DNA of 64,000 bases, taken from contig OX419756.1 in the NCBI GenBank assembly GCA_948567375.1, forward strand, positions 70,384,333 to 70,448,332. Direction: 5' to 3'. The position numbers and the translations under genes are program-made. A model generated the notes under the pieces. The model was not told the DNA's origin and made no database searches. It saw only the letters and a program-made list of their open reading frames with translations. This document shows positions 10,086 through 22,430 of this stretch, in pieces. This DNA comes from Lunularia cruciata (taxonomy: Eukaryota > Streptophyta > Marchantiopsida > Lunulariales > Lunulariaceae). The first letter of the stretch is position 1; each line of letters opens with the position of its first letter.

Positions 10086-13000
10086 TTTACCCCCGGACTA
10101 AGTTTTCACTTTGTCCTCAAAGTGAAGGTCTCTCTATCTTCTATGATACATATTTAACTTATCATGGTTAATCCTATCAAAGTGTCTTCCTCCCAACTCC
10201 TTGAGATCATAGGTGTAATTGCCCCACACCTTCTCCACTATGGAAGGTCCAAAGTACTTAGGCAAAAACTTCTTTTGCACTCTCTTGAATCGAACGGAAT
10301 CAAACAACATTACCCAATCACCTTCTTTGAAAGGCTCCACCTTCTTCTTGCCTTGCCTCTTGTCATAGCTCTCCTTTTGCTTCCTTTGGGCTTGCTCCAC
10401 TTGAACCATAGCAACTGCTCTTGCCTCTTCCAACTGCATGAGTTGATCCTTCCTTGACTTTTATGCATCACCTCCTTGTGCTTTCTTCAATCTCCTATGA
10501 ATGCTTTGGAAGGTAGGAAGATCAAAGTGAATAGGTAAGGTAGACTCAATACCATATACCAATTGAAATGGAGAATATCCAATGGAAGTCTTCATGGTTG
10601 TCCTATACTCCCACAAAACTGCATGAATCCTCTTGTCCTAATGATGTTTAGCCTCCTCCATTTTTGCATCTTTGGCCAACATCATGCACAAGGTCTGATT
10701 GGTTCTCTCTGCCAATCCATTGGAATTTGGCTTATAGGATGTAGTTACTCTATGTGTGATAGAGAAATGTCATAACATAGCTATAGTGATGCTTCTTGTA
10801 AACTCTCCTCCTCTATCAGAAACCAACTCCAAAGGGCACCCAAACCTAGTGATAATGCGTTCATAAAGAAATCTCCCAACTTCATCTTCATTCTTGTCCC
10901 TCAATGGTCTAGCCTCAACCCACTTAGTAAGGTAATCAATAACTACCACAATGTACCGATTGTTCCTTGGGGTTCTATTTAGAGGACCTAAAAAATCAAT
11001 TCCCCGCTTCTCAAAAGGTCCTAGCAATGGAATTGATCTAAGTGGTGGAGTGGAAGTAGATTTTCTAGCAAAAGCTTGACAAACATGACAAGTTTTGCAA
11101 TAATCAAGACAATCCTTGAAAATCCCTCTCCAATGGTAACCTGCATCTAGAATCTTGAAAGTAGTCACCTTTCATGCAAAGTGTCCTCCACACACTAAAC
11201 CTTTATGAAACTCCTTTATGAGTAAGATAGACTCTTCCTTAACCACTACTGTTCGAAGTAGACCATCTGCTCCTTGGTGAAAAAGAATATCCTCCACCAT
11301 TGTGTAAGGTCTAGATCTTGCTGCAAGGGCCTTCCTCTCCCTAGCATGCATCCCTTTTGGATAGTTACCTCTTGTCACAAAATCCACAATCTCCTTGTAC
11401 TCCATTGGAACCTCTGGAGTGACTGAGATTTTCATGAGCTCCTCATCCGGGAAGGAATCATCCACTGGCTCATCTCCATCATGATCATAGGCCCTAGATA
11501 ACAAATCAGCATTTGCATGTTTCTTTCCTGGCCTATCCTCAATGGTGTAGTCATACTCAGACAAGAGTATCATCCACCTTGCTAGTCTCCCTTCAACATT
11601 AGGCTTGTTGAAGATGTACTTCAAAGCCTTGTGATCTATGACAATGGTGGTTTTCCCTCCAATCAAGTAGTGTCTAAACTTCTTGAGACCAAAGATCACT
11701 GCCAACCCTTCTCTCTCCGTGACAGAGTAGTTCTTCTTTGCTGAAACCATCTGCCTACTAGCATAAGCTATTGGATGATCATGCCCATCTTGGTCTAATT
11801 GACTAAGAGTGCATCCTATATCTACATTAGAAGCATCAGTTTAGAGGATGAAAGGCGTACTCCAATCACGTTTAGCAAGAATTGGAGCTACAACAAGGGA
11901 TTGCTTGAGCTCCTCTAAAGCTTTGAGAGCCTCCTTGTCTTCCAAATCACCATGTAATCTACACCCTTCTTCATGTAGATGGTCAATGCATAAGCCTTGT
12001 TGGAAAATGAGAAGATGAACCTCCTATAGTACCCAACCATCCCCAAGAATTGGCATAACTTTGTCAAGCTTGAAGGGAATGGAAGGTCTGAGATTTTCCT
12101 CACATTCTCAAGATCAATTGCTATTCCATCCTTGGAGATGATGTGCTCCAAAATTAGACCTTCTTCACATCCAAAAATGCACTTCTCTGGGTTGAGTGAT
12201 GCATTTGCCTCATCCAAGCGTTGCAAGACTTTGATTAGGTGTTCAAAGTGCTCCTCCTTGCTTCCATAGACACAAAAGTCATCAATGAAGTCTCTCACAA
12301 ATTTCCCAATGAAAGGTTCAAATACCTTGTTCATGAACCGCTAGAATGTGGCTGGAGCATTGCAAAGCCCAAAAGGCATGACCTTGAAAGCAGAAGTTCA
12401 CCAAGATGCGGTGAACGTGGTGAGTTGTTGATGCTCTGGTGCAATCTTGATTTGGTTATATCCACTATAACCATTCTCCAAAATTGTACCTCTCGTGACT
12501 TGCAACCTCCTCCAAGATCTCATCAATGAATGGCAATGGGTAGTAGTCCTTCTTGGTAACAGCATTGAGCTTCTTGTAATCTATACATACCCCAAGCTTG
12601 CCATTCTTTTTTTTCACAATGATAATTGGAGACACCCATTCTGAATTCTCCACCTCAAAGATAAATCGGGCCTCCTTGAGCTTATCAATCTCCTCCTTCA
12701 CAACCAAAGATATTGGTGGGCTAATGCAACGTTGCTTTTGGCGGATTGGTCTTGCATGTGACTCCACCTCTATCTTGTGCTCCTCCAAGGTGACTTCCTT
12801 CAAATCCTTGTAACTAAAAGCAAACACATGGATGAACTTGCAGAAAATCTCCTCAAATCTCACCTTCTCCTCCTTGGTAACATTTGGGCCATACTTGAGG
12901 GTAGCTAACCTTCTCTCTACCTCCTCAAGTGTCAATGGTGATTTATCTAGGTCCTTCAAAACCTCTGGCTTAGGTGCAAAATCCATAGCACACAAAGGAT

Positions 13001-15232
13001 ACACATCTGAATCAGATTCAGATTCATCCTCCTTTGTGGAAGTCTCCTCTTCCATGCTTGCGTCCACACCTAAAGCTCCTTCTTCAAAATCTGATTGCCA
13101 ATAATCAGAAGATGGTATATCTGAATGTGAAGTGTTGGTGGTGTTAGTTATAAGAATTGTGAATCTATGGTTTGATGGCCCAATCCTCAAGTACCCTTTG
13201 TACCATCAATCAATTGTGCGTGTTGTTCTCAACCATGGCCTTCCAAGAAGTAAGTCATAGCTTGAATCTTTCAAGACTTGGAAAGTCATGAGATTTTGAA
13301 CTCCCATAACTGAAACTACCACTTTATCCATCATCCCTACTGGTCAAACTTGTTGCTTTTTTGCCATGCTCACCACAAATGTTGAAGGTCTTGAGGGTAT
13401 CATACCCAACTTCTTCATCAACCTTTCTGACATGAAATTTACTGCTAATCTTCCATCAACCCATGCATCCTTGATGTTGTGACTATTCACTCTCACATCA
13501 ATCTTGGAGGCATATTCACAAGCCTCCCATGGTGTTGGCTTGGCATCCACCACCCCCATTGATACTGGAGCTTTTGCCTTCTTCTTCTTCTTGCTCCTTG
13601 TAGAACTCAAACCACCTCTAAGTTCCTTTCTCAAGGTAGGGTTCAAAGCAATCAATTGGCCCATTGTGATGTTAACCTTGTGACTATCAACATCCTCCAA
13701 CACATTGTAGTTCCATTGTTGCTTTGAAATCAAGAAATCCTCCATCCCCAACTTCTTCCTTGGAGTCTTTGTTGTTGATGGTGTTGAGGTGCAAGTGCTC
13801 CTAGTAGACATAAGAGTATCCTTGCTTGGAGTAAATCCTTGAGAAGAGTGAACATCCTCTGCAAAACAAGCTCTCTTCTTCTCTTGTACCAAAAGCTCCA
13901 AATTAAGACCCTTGGAGTTTGAGCACTCTCCCTTCTCATATTTGCTCTCAACTACATCTATAGATGCTATCCCATTACCTTTGTTGGGATTAGGAGCCAC
14001 TTGGGTTTCACTACTTCCCTCTTTCCCTCTATTGGCTCCCTCATAACCCCTTCCTCCATAATAAGTGGAATTTGGACAACTCCTTTGGATATGGCCTCTT
14101 CCTCCACAACCAAAACAATTTCTATCATTGAAATTTTTGGCTGGTTGGCCTCCTCTATATGGATAGTTTCCATAACTCCTAGGCCCTCTCCCTACATTTT
14201 GATCTATCTCTCTCTTCTCCCATAGTTGCACCACATTGATCTTGAGATCTGCAAGTTGTTCTGTGATGGTTTGAATTGGATCTTTTGGTGGAGGTGCAAG
14301 AATTGGAGCAACTTCTACTTGTGGTGCAACCATTGCTACCAAAGTATCAGAGGTTCCACCATACTTATAGCCTTGAAGAGGATGCACAACCTCCTTCACC
14401 ACCAAATCACTCTCATCCTCTTCCAAACTCTCCTCCCTACGAATTGTGATCTTGTAGCTTCAACCTTGGAAGAAGGTTTCTCATATCTCACCTTGCTTCT
14501 AATTTGTGGTCTCAATCCTCCCAAAAAATTCTTGGTAAGTATGGCCCCTATGCCAATCATAGTAGTCTCCACATCATCTCCACCCTTCCTCAATACTATG
14601 TAAAATCTGGACTCTAACTTTTCCACTCTTTCCACATAGACTCTCTCTTTCTCTCCATCTCCTTGCTTGAGAAATGTAACCTCACCCATGAATCTCTCAT
14701 AACTCTCATCAAGAAGAAAGTTCTCAATGAGTGCTGAAGTCAAAGTCTCCCAAGACTCCTCTTCCCTATCTCTCCTCTCTCTCTCTCTCTTGGTATTTTG
14801 ACTCATACCATGTAAGTGCTGCATCCTCAAAGAAATCTGGTAATAATGAGGCCCACTAATTCTTCTCCTCTCATTTTTTCCTATGCAAGTTCTCTTGAAG
14901 TCTCTCACAAAGGCCTCCACATCTTCTCCATCCTTGCCAAAGAAAACCGGAAGTTTCCCCATCTTAACCCCTCACTATCTTTCTTTTCTCTCAATTTTTT
15001 TTTCTCTTTTCTTTTCTCTCACTCTATTACTAATAGAGTATATACATGAGTAACACCATCTGAGAATAATCCACCCTAGGGAACACAAAAGGTTCAAGTT
15101 GCTCCAAGGTTTCTATAGCAACATCAAATCCTATAGTGCATATTAATCTAACTCTCATGGATAGTTTATCCATAAGTTGAAAGATTATCTCCATCACTAA
15201 TCTTGAGAACTAGCTGATGAAGGTGGTAGTAT

Positions 15233-15613
15233 TTATGTAATTGTACTAAGACTCTCTCCAAGATCTTTCACCAAAGTCTCCAAAAGTGCTTTTACTTCAC
15301 TACACTCATGTCTTTTTGGAAATCCTTCCACTCCACAAACCTCACACAACTCCTTGGTCTTAGATCTTCTCTCTCCTAATCTTAGTGAAGAAGGTCCAAC
15401 ATGCAAACCCAAGTCAAATAAGCCTCTCCTTTCCCTTAATCTCTTGCTCTCAAAGGTCAATGGACATGAACTTGCCTTATGTCCCTTCTCTCTACATAGA
15501 AAGCACTTAGACTCACTCTTTCCTCCAAGTGGTGTAGGTTTTTGGATCCTCTTAACACTCTCTTCATATTCTATTGTAAACTCTCTTTTCCTCAAATCCA
15601 CCCCTAAAATCAC
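15233..15613 (-). other. Extra zinc-knuckle ORF in the leader of the family A element
   Basis: A 126-codon open frame lies between the 5' LTR and gag, in the same sense as gag-pol. It carries its own CCHC knuckle (CFLCREKGHKASSC) and a second Cys/His cluster (CEVCGVEGFPKRHEC), with a basic middle. It is separate from the gag knuckle near 14.1 kb. Extra ORFs upstream of gag are known in Ogre/Tat-type plant elements; the function here is unknown. It is part of a broken element and is described as a fossil part only. Confidence 0.6.
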
Positions 15614-16528
15614 CTCAAACCCTTGGGGAACCTTTCATAATCTCAATTTCCACTCTTGATGACACTCCATGTTCCCAAGATGAATCTAAACACTCAAATA
15701 TACTTTTTGTTGCTCTCAAACTCCTCATGCATGAGATCTCCACTCTGCAGAATTGACCCTTCCTCACAATGTCACTCAAATCTCCAAACCAATATGTGAT
15801 AGTCCTCTGAAATTTTTCACACTTGATCAAAACTTTAAGGCATCCCTCCCTGCAAAATTTCAGATCTTTTCATCAAGCCATTTGGCCTAGACACCTTTCT
15901 ATTCAGCACACATATTTCAAATTTGGTCTGAAAACCACCCCCTCACTTCAAAAACTCATAACTCCCTAAGCAAGAATGATCTCTCTCTAATTTTTGTGGC
16001 AGTACGTAGGATAAAATACACTTAATTTTCTTGCAAATTTTCAGGATAATTCACTGAAAATTGAAGAAATGGTAGACTTTGTACAATTTTCCAGAGAGCA
16101 TGCAATTGCGGGAGCACTTTACCCTATCAACTTTCAAAATTTCTAGCACATTGCACATAGTAGCTCTCACAATAATTTCAATTTTGCTAACTGAAAGATA
16201 ACCCAAGATTTCATGTGTAGAAATTTCAAGTCCAGATCGCAATTTTGAGATTTTGCTCAAAATCACCTTAATCTCCAAAATCTACAATCCACCTCACACA
16301 GTTTCTCCAATTCCTCTCATGTGTACAAGATGTACAAAATCACCTCAAAGACATCATAATGAACTATAGGATATACAAATGGATCTTGGTTCTCTAACAT
16401 AAGTTCAACACTCTCCTCTCCTAATGTTCTCTCCAAGTGAGCTCTCATAGCCTCCTTCTACATAATGTAGAATTGAACGCAGAACATTATCTTGCCTTCT
16501 AGAGAGGTCCCGGCAACCAAACCAAACA

Positions 16529-17216
16529 TGTGAGCCGGCCTGTCACTTAGGATGAACCTCTGATGGCTATTATGGTAGCGCACCATGGACTAAGAAGGCA
16601 AGGAACCCCAACTCCATCATACTACTCCAAGGCTAACACTCCAAGACTCAAGACATTGCTCACTAGAGAACTCAATGAGAGAGAGATAGTTGCAAATGAA
16701 AGGATGATGAGTACCTCCTCATCCCTTGTTTATATACTTGTAAAATAGTTACACACCAAAGTTACTAATTACTCAAGTAACTCAAGATACTAGGCTAAAA
16801 GTCAAGTAAAGTCAAAAAGTAGAAAGGAATATCCATTCACATGGGCATAATCCCCTAAGCATGTGGTCTTATCTTGACCCAACCACTAAGTCAAGGATTC
16901 CTTCACATGGACTATCCTTGGACTAAAGAAGAATCTAAAACAAAGAGGCTTGTAGGCCCAAGAGTTCTCAACTCTTTCCTCAAAGCCAAACACCTAGGAA
17001 TAATACCAAATCAACACACTAAAATCCAAAATAGTGGTGCTCATCTTTTCTACTTCCTCTAAAGTAAGGTCCACTCTATCTTAACTATGACTTATTTTAG
17101 CTAATCATGACTAATGTAGAACAATCCTTTATCTCTATATAAATGATATCTCTCAAGTACTTGAAATACCAAGCTAAATATCACAATATCACACACATGC
17201 ATAAATGGGTGTTATA
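16529..17216 (-). repeat. 5' LTR of the family A element
   Basis: 688 bp direct copy of 9394-10085. On the minus strand the terminus reads TATAACACCC rather than TGTAACACCC. The sequence just inside (minus strand TGGTTTGGTTGCCGGGACC) is where the tRNA primer-binding site should be; it does not match initiator methionine tRNA and I cannot name the tRNA. Confidence 0.92.
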
Positions 17217-18693
17217 GTTCAGATTGGAGTGCAAACACCTTCTTCATATATGGGAGGATGGTAGAGTGAGAGTAGTACCACTTCCATCTAGAGACCACAA
17301 TTGGTCCATCATGCTCATGAAGAGCTAGGACATTTTGGAGTAAATCGTACATATAGCTTACTCTAGAGTCACTATTGGTTGCACGGTATGCATACTAATG
17401 TACAATAGTTTGTTGCCAAATGTGTGCTTTGTGATTGTGTTAGAGCATCATTCAATGCTCCTATGCCACAATTACACTCATTACCTATCATCGGATTGGG
17501 TTACCATTGATTGTGAGACATTATTAGTACGTTTTAGTGATGGTGCAACACTTCTCCAAGTGGATTGAGTTGGTGGTACTTCTTGACAAGTCTAGTGAAG
17601 GGACAACTTACTTGTTCTTAGATTGGGTTCTCAATCATTTTAGTACACCAATTGAGGTTTTGACTTATCAAGGTATAGCGTTCTTGGTGGAGTTTTAGGT
17701 CTTGTGTGACAAGGCTTTGATTAATCATTGTACTACCTCCTAAGATCACCTTGAGGCAGATGGCTTAACAAAGAGAGTGGTTCAGACATTGAAGAGAGGA
17801 TTGCAAAAGTATGGTTTGCAAAGAGACCACTTGGGAGATTGGGATCTCCAATTACCTTGGTTGGCCATGGGCTATTGGTTCAGCTGGAAAGCCTCTTTAG
17901 CATCCTTCTCTCCTTACTTTCTACTCTATGGATGAGATCTAGATTTACTTGCAGCCATTTGTCAAGATGTTATCATAGTCTTGGACTTGGACGATCTAGA
18001 TGTATGGATGAGTACATGTTCTCAATGGGTAGAGATCTTTTGGAGAGTTATGTTGATGGCCTTTGATAACTTGGTGATTGCTCAGCATAGGGATACCTTA
18101 AGCTATATTACCATATGAGGAGGAGGTAAGAGATCCTCAATCTATTGATTTCATCCAAGTGACTATGTATATCTACAATAACCATCACCGACAACACTTG
18201 ATGTTTTTATAGGCCACACTATCTTGAGAGTGCACGAGGTTTTGCCATCTAGAGTCCTTGTGTTGGAAAGACACGATGTTGTTGTTTGGACGAATCATTT
18301 GTGCAATTGTGTGCCATGCCACCTCCCAAACATTGATAGTACTATGAACCCAAGCTAAGTACTTGTATCTGCAAGCTTGCGGTGTATGTTATGCAGCTCT
18401 TTTGGTGGAGCTGCTACTATGTTAGTGTGTGATAGCTATTCAAGAGGATGGCATATGGCATGTATGACTCCTCTCCTCATGGTGGTTCCTCAAGGACAGT
18501 GGTTATGTCCTAGATGTACTTGACCTATAGCTAGTTCATCATTTATATGGTATAGATTGCAAACAAGCAACTAACAATAGGGCTCAATAGCACCCGGCTT
18601 CCTAATCTTTTGCCCACCATAGGGTATACCATAAACTTGGACAAGATGGCTATCTGGAGTTAGAGTGACCTAACCGCCAACTAGGAGGGCAAT
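17217..18693 (+). mobile_element. Ty3/gypsy relic, family D: 3' end of pol with integrase and PHD-like finger, broken
   Basis: Plus-strand remains of an integrase: zinc-binding part near 17.3-17.45 kb, catalytic core at about 17.5-17.8 kb, and C-terminal part to about 18.35 kb. Beyond it, 18383-18527 encodes a PHD-finger-like block in one frame (RCMLC, VCDSY, GWHMAC, QWLCPRC). A purine tract (AGGAGGGCAA, 18683-18692) precedes the LTR at 18694, as expected for a 3' end. The 5' part of this copy is missing; it is cut by the family A element at 17216/17217. It is old and has many breaks. Confidence 0.75.
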
Positions 18694-19253
18694 TGTGGCA
18701 CTTTAGAATCCACGTATGACTTATGTGTGAGTTGTGTTTCTATAGTGTGTGATGTTGACAATGATGTATGTTGTGCAGTGATATATGTATGTATGATTGA
18801 CATCTATCATGCCATTTGTAGTGTCACAACTAGATTGCTTGGACTTTGGAGTAGTAGTGTTGGTAGTCAGAAGTATTTTGGTAGTTATTCATAGACTACT
18901 TGTTGATGGTCAAATTTTGTATTTGGAGTATTGACTATATGGTGGGGCCCACCGTCACTTGCACCATTTGCATATTGAGTGTGCCATCAATGGGACCATT
19001 AGGGTTTGAGACCTAGCTCAAGTCTAGGGAGTATACTTTCAAAGTATAGCTCCAAAGAGCTCACTTCTTTGATATTGAGCCCTTTAGTTCTTGACTATGG
19101 TGGATAAAAGCTGGTGAGCGTCACCTGGATTCTCTTAGCTAGAGTGGGTGTGGCTTGATTGTAATCAATGTCCAATTGTTGGCAGATTATTGAGTGATAG
19201 ATCAAGTACTGATTTGATTGAGTGTGATTCAAGTTGTGTAACAAAGTGATTAT
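18694..19253 (+). repeat. Family D LTR (3' LTR of the integrase-PHD relic)
   Basis: About 560 bp, starting TGTGGCACTTTAG after a purine tract and ending next to a second LTR that starts with the same bases at 19254. Its body (ATGCCATTTGTAGTGTCAC, CTCTTAGCTAGAGTGGGTGTGG) recurs at 20232-20673 and 55984-56533. Confidence 0.75.
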
Positions 19254-20673
19254 TGTGGCACTTTAGAGTCCATGTATGACTTATGTATGAGTTTTGTTTT
19301 GTGTTTTTATAGTCTGTGATGTTGACAGTGATGTATGTTGTGTAGTGATGTATATATGCATGAGAATTTGCTCATGTCATTTTTCATCACAATTTCTTTC
19401 TTCCAATAATAGAGTAAGATGTTATATTTATTGTTGCATAGAAATGATAACTTTGGATATTGTTAGCATGGCTACTACTCTACCAAATTACTACTTTCAA
19501 TTTCTAAGTTAAAATTCTTTCTTTCAACAATAGAGTATGATGTTATATTTATTGTTGCACAAAATTGATAACTTTGGGTAGTGTTTGCATGGCTACTACT
19601 CTACCAAATTACTACTTGCAATTTCTAAGTTAAAATGTAAATCTAACACATCCACCGCTCTTTAAATAATGCAATCAAAAGGATCAATGATTTTTTAGAT
19701 AAGGTGATCATTTTAGATACAAACTACGTACCTGCAATTTTTAAGTAAAATTCAAATGCAACATGTACATTGTCATTATAAGTTATAATCAAAAGGATCA
19801 ATGGTTCATTAGATAAGGTAATCATTTTTATAAAATTTAGACTAAATCATAAAATGATGAATTGCATGAAATGAATCTTTGGTAGTACATGGACATGGAA
19901 ATCTAAATGGTTTGGGGGACATGGATTTGGTGATCCATAGATTCTATATATCTCATTCTTGCTCTAACACCAATATAAAAGACAGAGGAGAGAAATAGGA
20001 GAATGGAAGATCATATTAAAGTTGTATATTGGGGGGAACTCCAAATGCTTAGCATGAGCTTGGGCCTTGGTATTTATATTGAAACTAAGTAAAAGACTCC
20101 TAAGAAACTTTCAAGGAAGTTTCCTTCTAAAATTCATCTTTCTTGGAGTGCAATCCAAGCTAGCCATCTACTTGGCATACAAGCTAAGTTAGCCATTTAC
20201 TTTGCAGACAAGCTACTTCATCTTTGGAATGTCATGCCATTTGTAGTGTAACATCTAGATTGCTCAAACACTAGAGTTCCAGTGATAGTAGTTAGAGGCA
20301 TTTTGGCAATTACTCATAGGCTACTTTCTGACGATCAAATTTTGTGTTTAGGGTACTGACTTCATGGTGGAGCCTACAGTCACTTGCACCGTATGCACCA
20401 TCAGGTGTGCCATTGGCGGGACCGTTGGGATGAAACCTAGGTTGAAATCAGGAGTATACCCTAGAAGTGGAGCTCTAGAGAGCTCACTTCTCTAATGTTA
20501 GTCTGTGAGTTCTTGGCTAGAGTGGACAAAAAGTTGGCGAACGTCACCTAGATTCTCTTAGCTAGAGTGGGTGTGGTTTGATTGTAATCAGTGCCATGTT
20601 GTTGGCAAGTTGTTGAGGATCAGATCAAGTATTGATCTGAGTTTAGTTGATTTGAGTTATAAATGATCTATAC
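19254..20673 (+). repeat. Second family D LTR, interrupted by an insertion
   Basis: The LTR begins TGTGGCACTTTAGAG at 19254, runs to about 19392, and resumes at about 20232 to end near 20673, just before a leader with a degenerate initiator-tRNA-like site (GAGTACATCAGAG). It abuts the preceding LTR directly, with no internal sequence between them. It serves as the 5' LTR of the gag relic that follows. Confidence 0.65.
19393..20231. mobile_element. Roughly 840 bp insertion inside the family D LTR
   Basis: This block is absent from the other two family D LTR copies. Its left part is tandemly duplicated (period about 121 bp, about 19393-19634, with a second pair at about 19670-19715 and 19790-19835). 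At about 19955-19975 the minus strand reads TTGGTGTTAGAGCAAGAATG, similar to the initiator-tRNA primer site of plant Ty1/copia elements, and the sequence to its right could be part of a copia-type LTR. That assignment is tentative. Confidence 0.45.
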
Positions 20674-22430
20674 ATTAGAGTACATCAGAGAAGTGAGTCA
20701 GGGGGAAATTGGATGCAAGAACTACAAGTGTTGGTGGTATCTCCAAGCTCGGTGGATCATGCTATCTCAATTGAGTAGTTCATATTTCCTTGAGAGAGAG
20801 TGTGTATGGAAGCATTGGCAAAATTTGGAGCCAAGAGGAAGCAATTTTCAAGTGATAGCTATGATTTTGAGCTCAGTACCAATTTGTTGCAAGTTGAGCT
20901 TAGAAATTGAAATTGAAGGTGGAGTTGGGAGCACATCCTCACAAATTAGAGATTGGACAAAACTCATTTTTCCAATTTGGCTCTAGTGAAGATTTAATGG
21001 AGGATTTGGTGGTCAGCCATTTTTAGGGATTTATGTCAAATTTATGTTAGATTTTATGTCAGATTTTGTGAAAGATTTATGTCAGATTTTTACAAGAAGA
21101 ACGTTGATCATTGAACTTTGAAGAACTTTGATCCAATACTTGGTGATCTTCGTAGCTTAGGAAGTAGATATGTACTCCAATTATGTTAAATGCTAAATTA
21201 TGGCAGAGTCAATCTTGTGTTGATTTATGAGATGGAGAGTTTTCATTTAGTACTCTTGTGATTGGACCCCCTCCATTCTCTACTTCCTATTTGTGCACCA
21301 TGTTTATGTGAGGTGCCCTAAATTTTGAGCACTAGTGCTCTAGTGTGCTCTTGGTAGTGAGGTTGGAGTGATAACCAATCAGACTATCTTTGTTGTTTAG
21401 GGTGAGGTAGGAAGTGATGACCTACAGATGGCATGGAAGGGGTTATTTCAACATTTGGAGGGTCCACCAAAGGATGACTACCATGAGTTCAGGAAAGTTC
21501 ACATGGAGGAGATTGAGTTATGGAGATAGTATTGGTCTCCAAACTATGTCTCTATCACTTTAGGCTTGGTTGCCAAGGATAGATTGGCTATACCCACGAG
21601 TTCTAGTTCAAGTAGCATTTGTGGAGCTAGTGGAGGTGCACTAGCTGGAGATAGTGCTACCACGAGTGGAGGTACCGTTATAGGTGGTAGTGTGGTATTG
21701 GGGTTTAACCCCATGGTGGAGTTCTTCTAGTGTTTGAGGTAGAACTACCAAGGAGTACGGATTGACAAGCTGAGGAGCTTGCAGGAGTTCCAACGGAAGG
21801 TTGGAGAGAGCCTACGTGAAGCATACACTCATATGAGGCAGCTGATCAGTTTCACTCAAGGAGTTATTGAGGCCCATGCAATCCTATTTTGGTATGGGAT
21901 ACTAGATAGGGAGTTACAACATAGGTTTTGTGATGCTATGTTGTTATAGGCTACTTCACCCACTTTGGCAATGGTCTTTGGTTTGGCTGAGCACATTGAG
22001 CTCAACATGGTGGAGGAGAGAATGATTACATCTAGATTTGGTAAGGAGACCTCATCCACAATTGTTACTTCTTCTAGAGTGCAGCAGAGTGCACCATGCC
22101 TAGTAGATTTTTGAGGATAGGGTGGTTAGTCCAAATCTTATGGAGCAAGTGGAGCTAGACCCTTACCTTCATTTTCCAAGTTAGCAGCAGCCAATGAGTG
22201 GTGGTGTTGCTTGTTGGACTTGTGTTGGACCTCACCATAGGAGAGAGTGTACTCAAGGCAGCGGACCTGATACCTCTGGTGCACTACAACCAACACAAAA
22301 GCAATGTGAGCATTGCCATAGATTTGGAAGAATGACTGATAGATAAAGAGAAGGCACCAACCGCGGAGACAATTATCCCACCAAGGATCCATCTCCCAAG
22401 TTGGTTCTTGACCTAAGGAAAGCCTTGCAC
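20674..22430 (+). mobile_element. Ty3/gypsy relic, family D: leader and gag remains, broken
   Basis: Downstream of the second LTR, plus-strand pieces at about 21.4-22.1 kb resemble a retrotransposon gag: a block with LREAYTHMRQLISFTQGV and a Ser/Gly/Ala-rich linker before it. No pol follows, so the copy is truncated on its 3' side near 22.4 kb. It has multiple breaks and is old. Confidence 0.55.

Larger units (their letters stand above)
9394..17216 (-). mobile_element. Ty3/gypsy LTR retrotransposon, family A, nearly full length, broken
   Basis: A minus-strand element of about 7.8 kb between two direct LTRs (9394-10085 and 16529-17216). In transcription order: LTR, long leader with an extra zinc-knuckle ORF (about 15.2-15.6 kb), gag with a CCHC knuckle (CFGCGGRGHIQRSC, about 14.1 kb), retropepsin-like region (about 13.5-13.4 kb), reverse transcriptase (about 12.75-11.95 kb), RNase H (about 11.75-11.4 kb), integrase with zinc-binding and catalytic cores (about 11.1-10.8 kb) and integrase C-terminus (about 10.4-10.15 kb), then the polypurine tract CCGGGGGTAAA next to the 3' LTR. 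Pol order RT-RH-IN places it in Ty3/gypsy. No chromodomain is seen, which, with the extra ORF, suggests the non-chromovirus (Tat/Ogre/Athila-like) side. LTR identity by eye is about 96%, so it is fairly young. The coding part has roughly half a dozen or more breaks and looks non-functional. The five bases on either side do not match, so no target duplication is seen. Confidence 0.9.

Noticed and set aside
19393-19835. CRISPR-like array because of spaced repeats
   Set aside because: Units are about 121 bp, only two each, and the genome is eukaryotic; these are ordinary tandem duplications.
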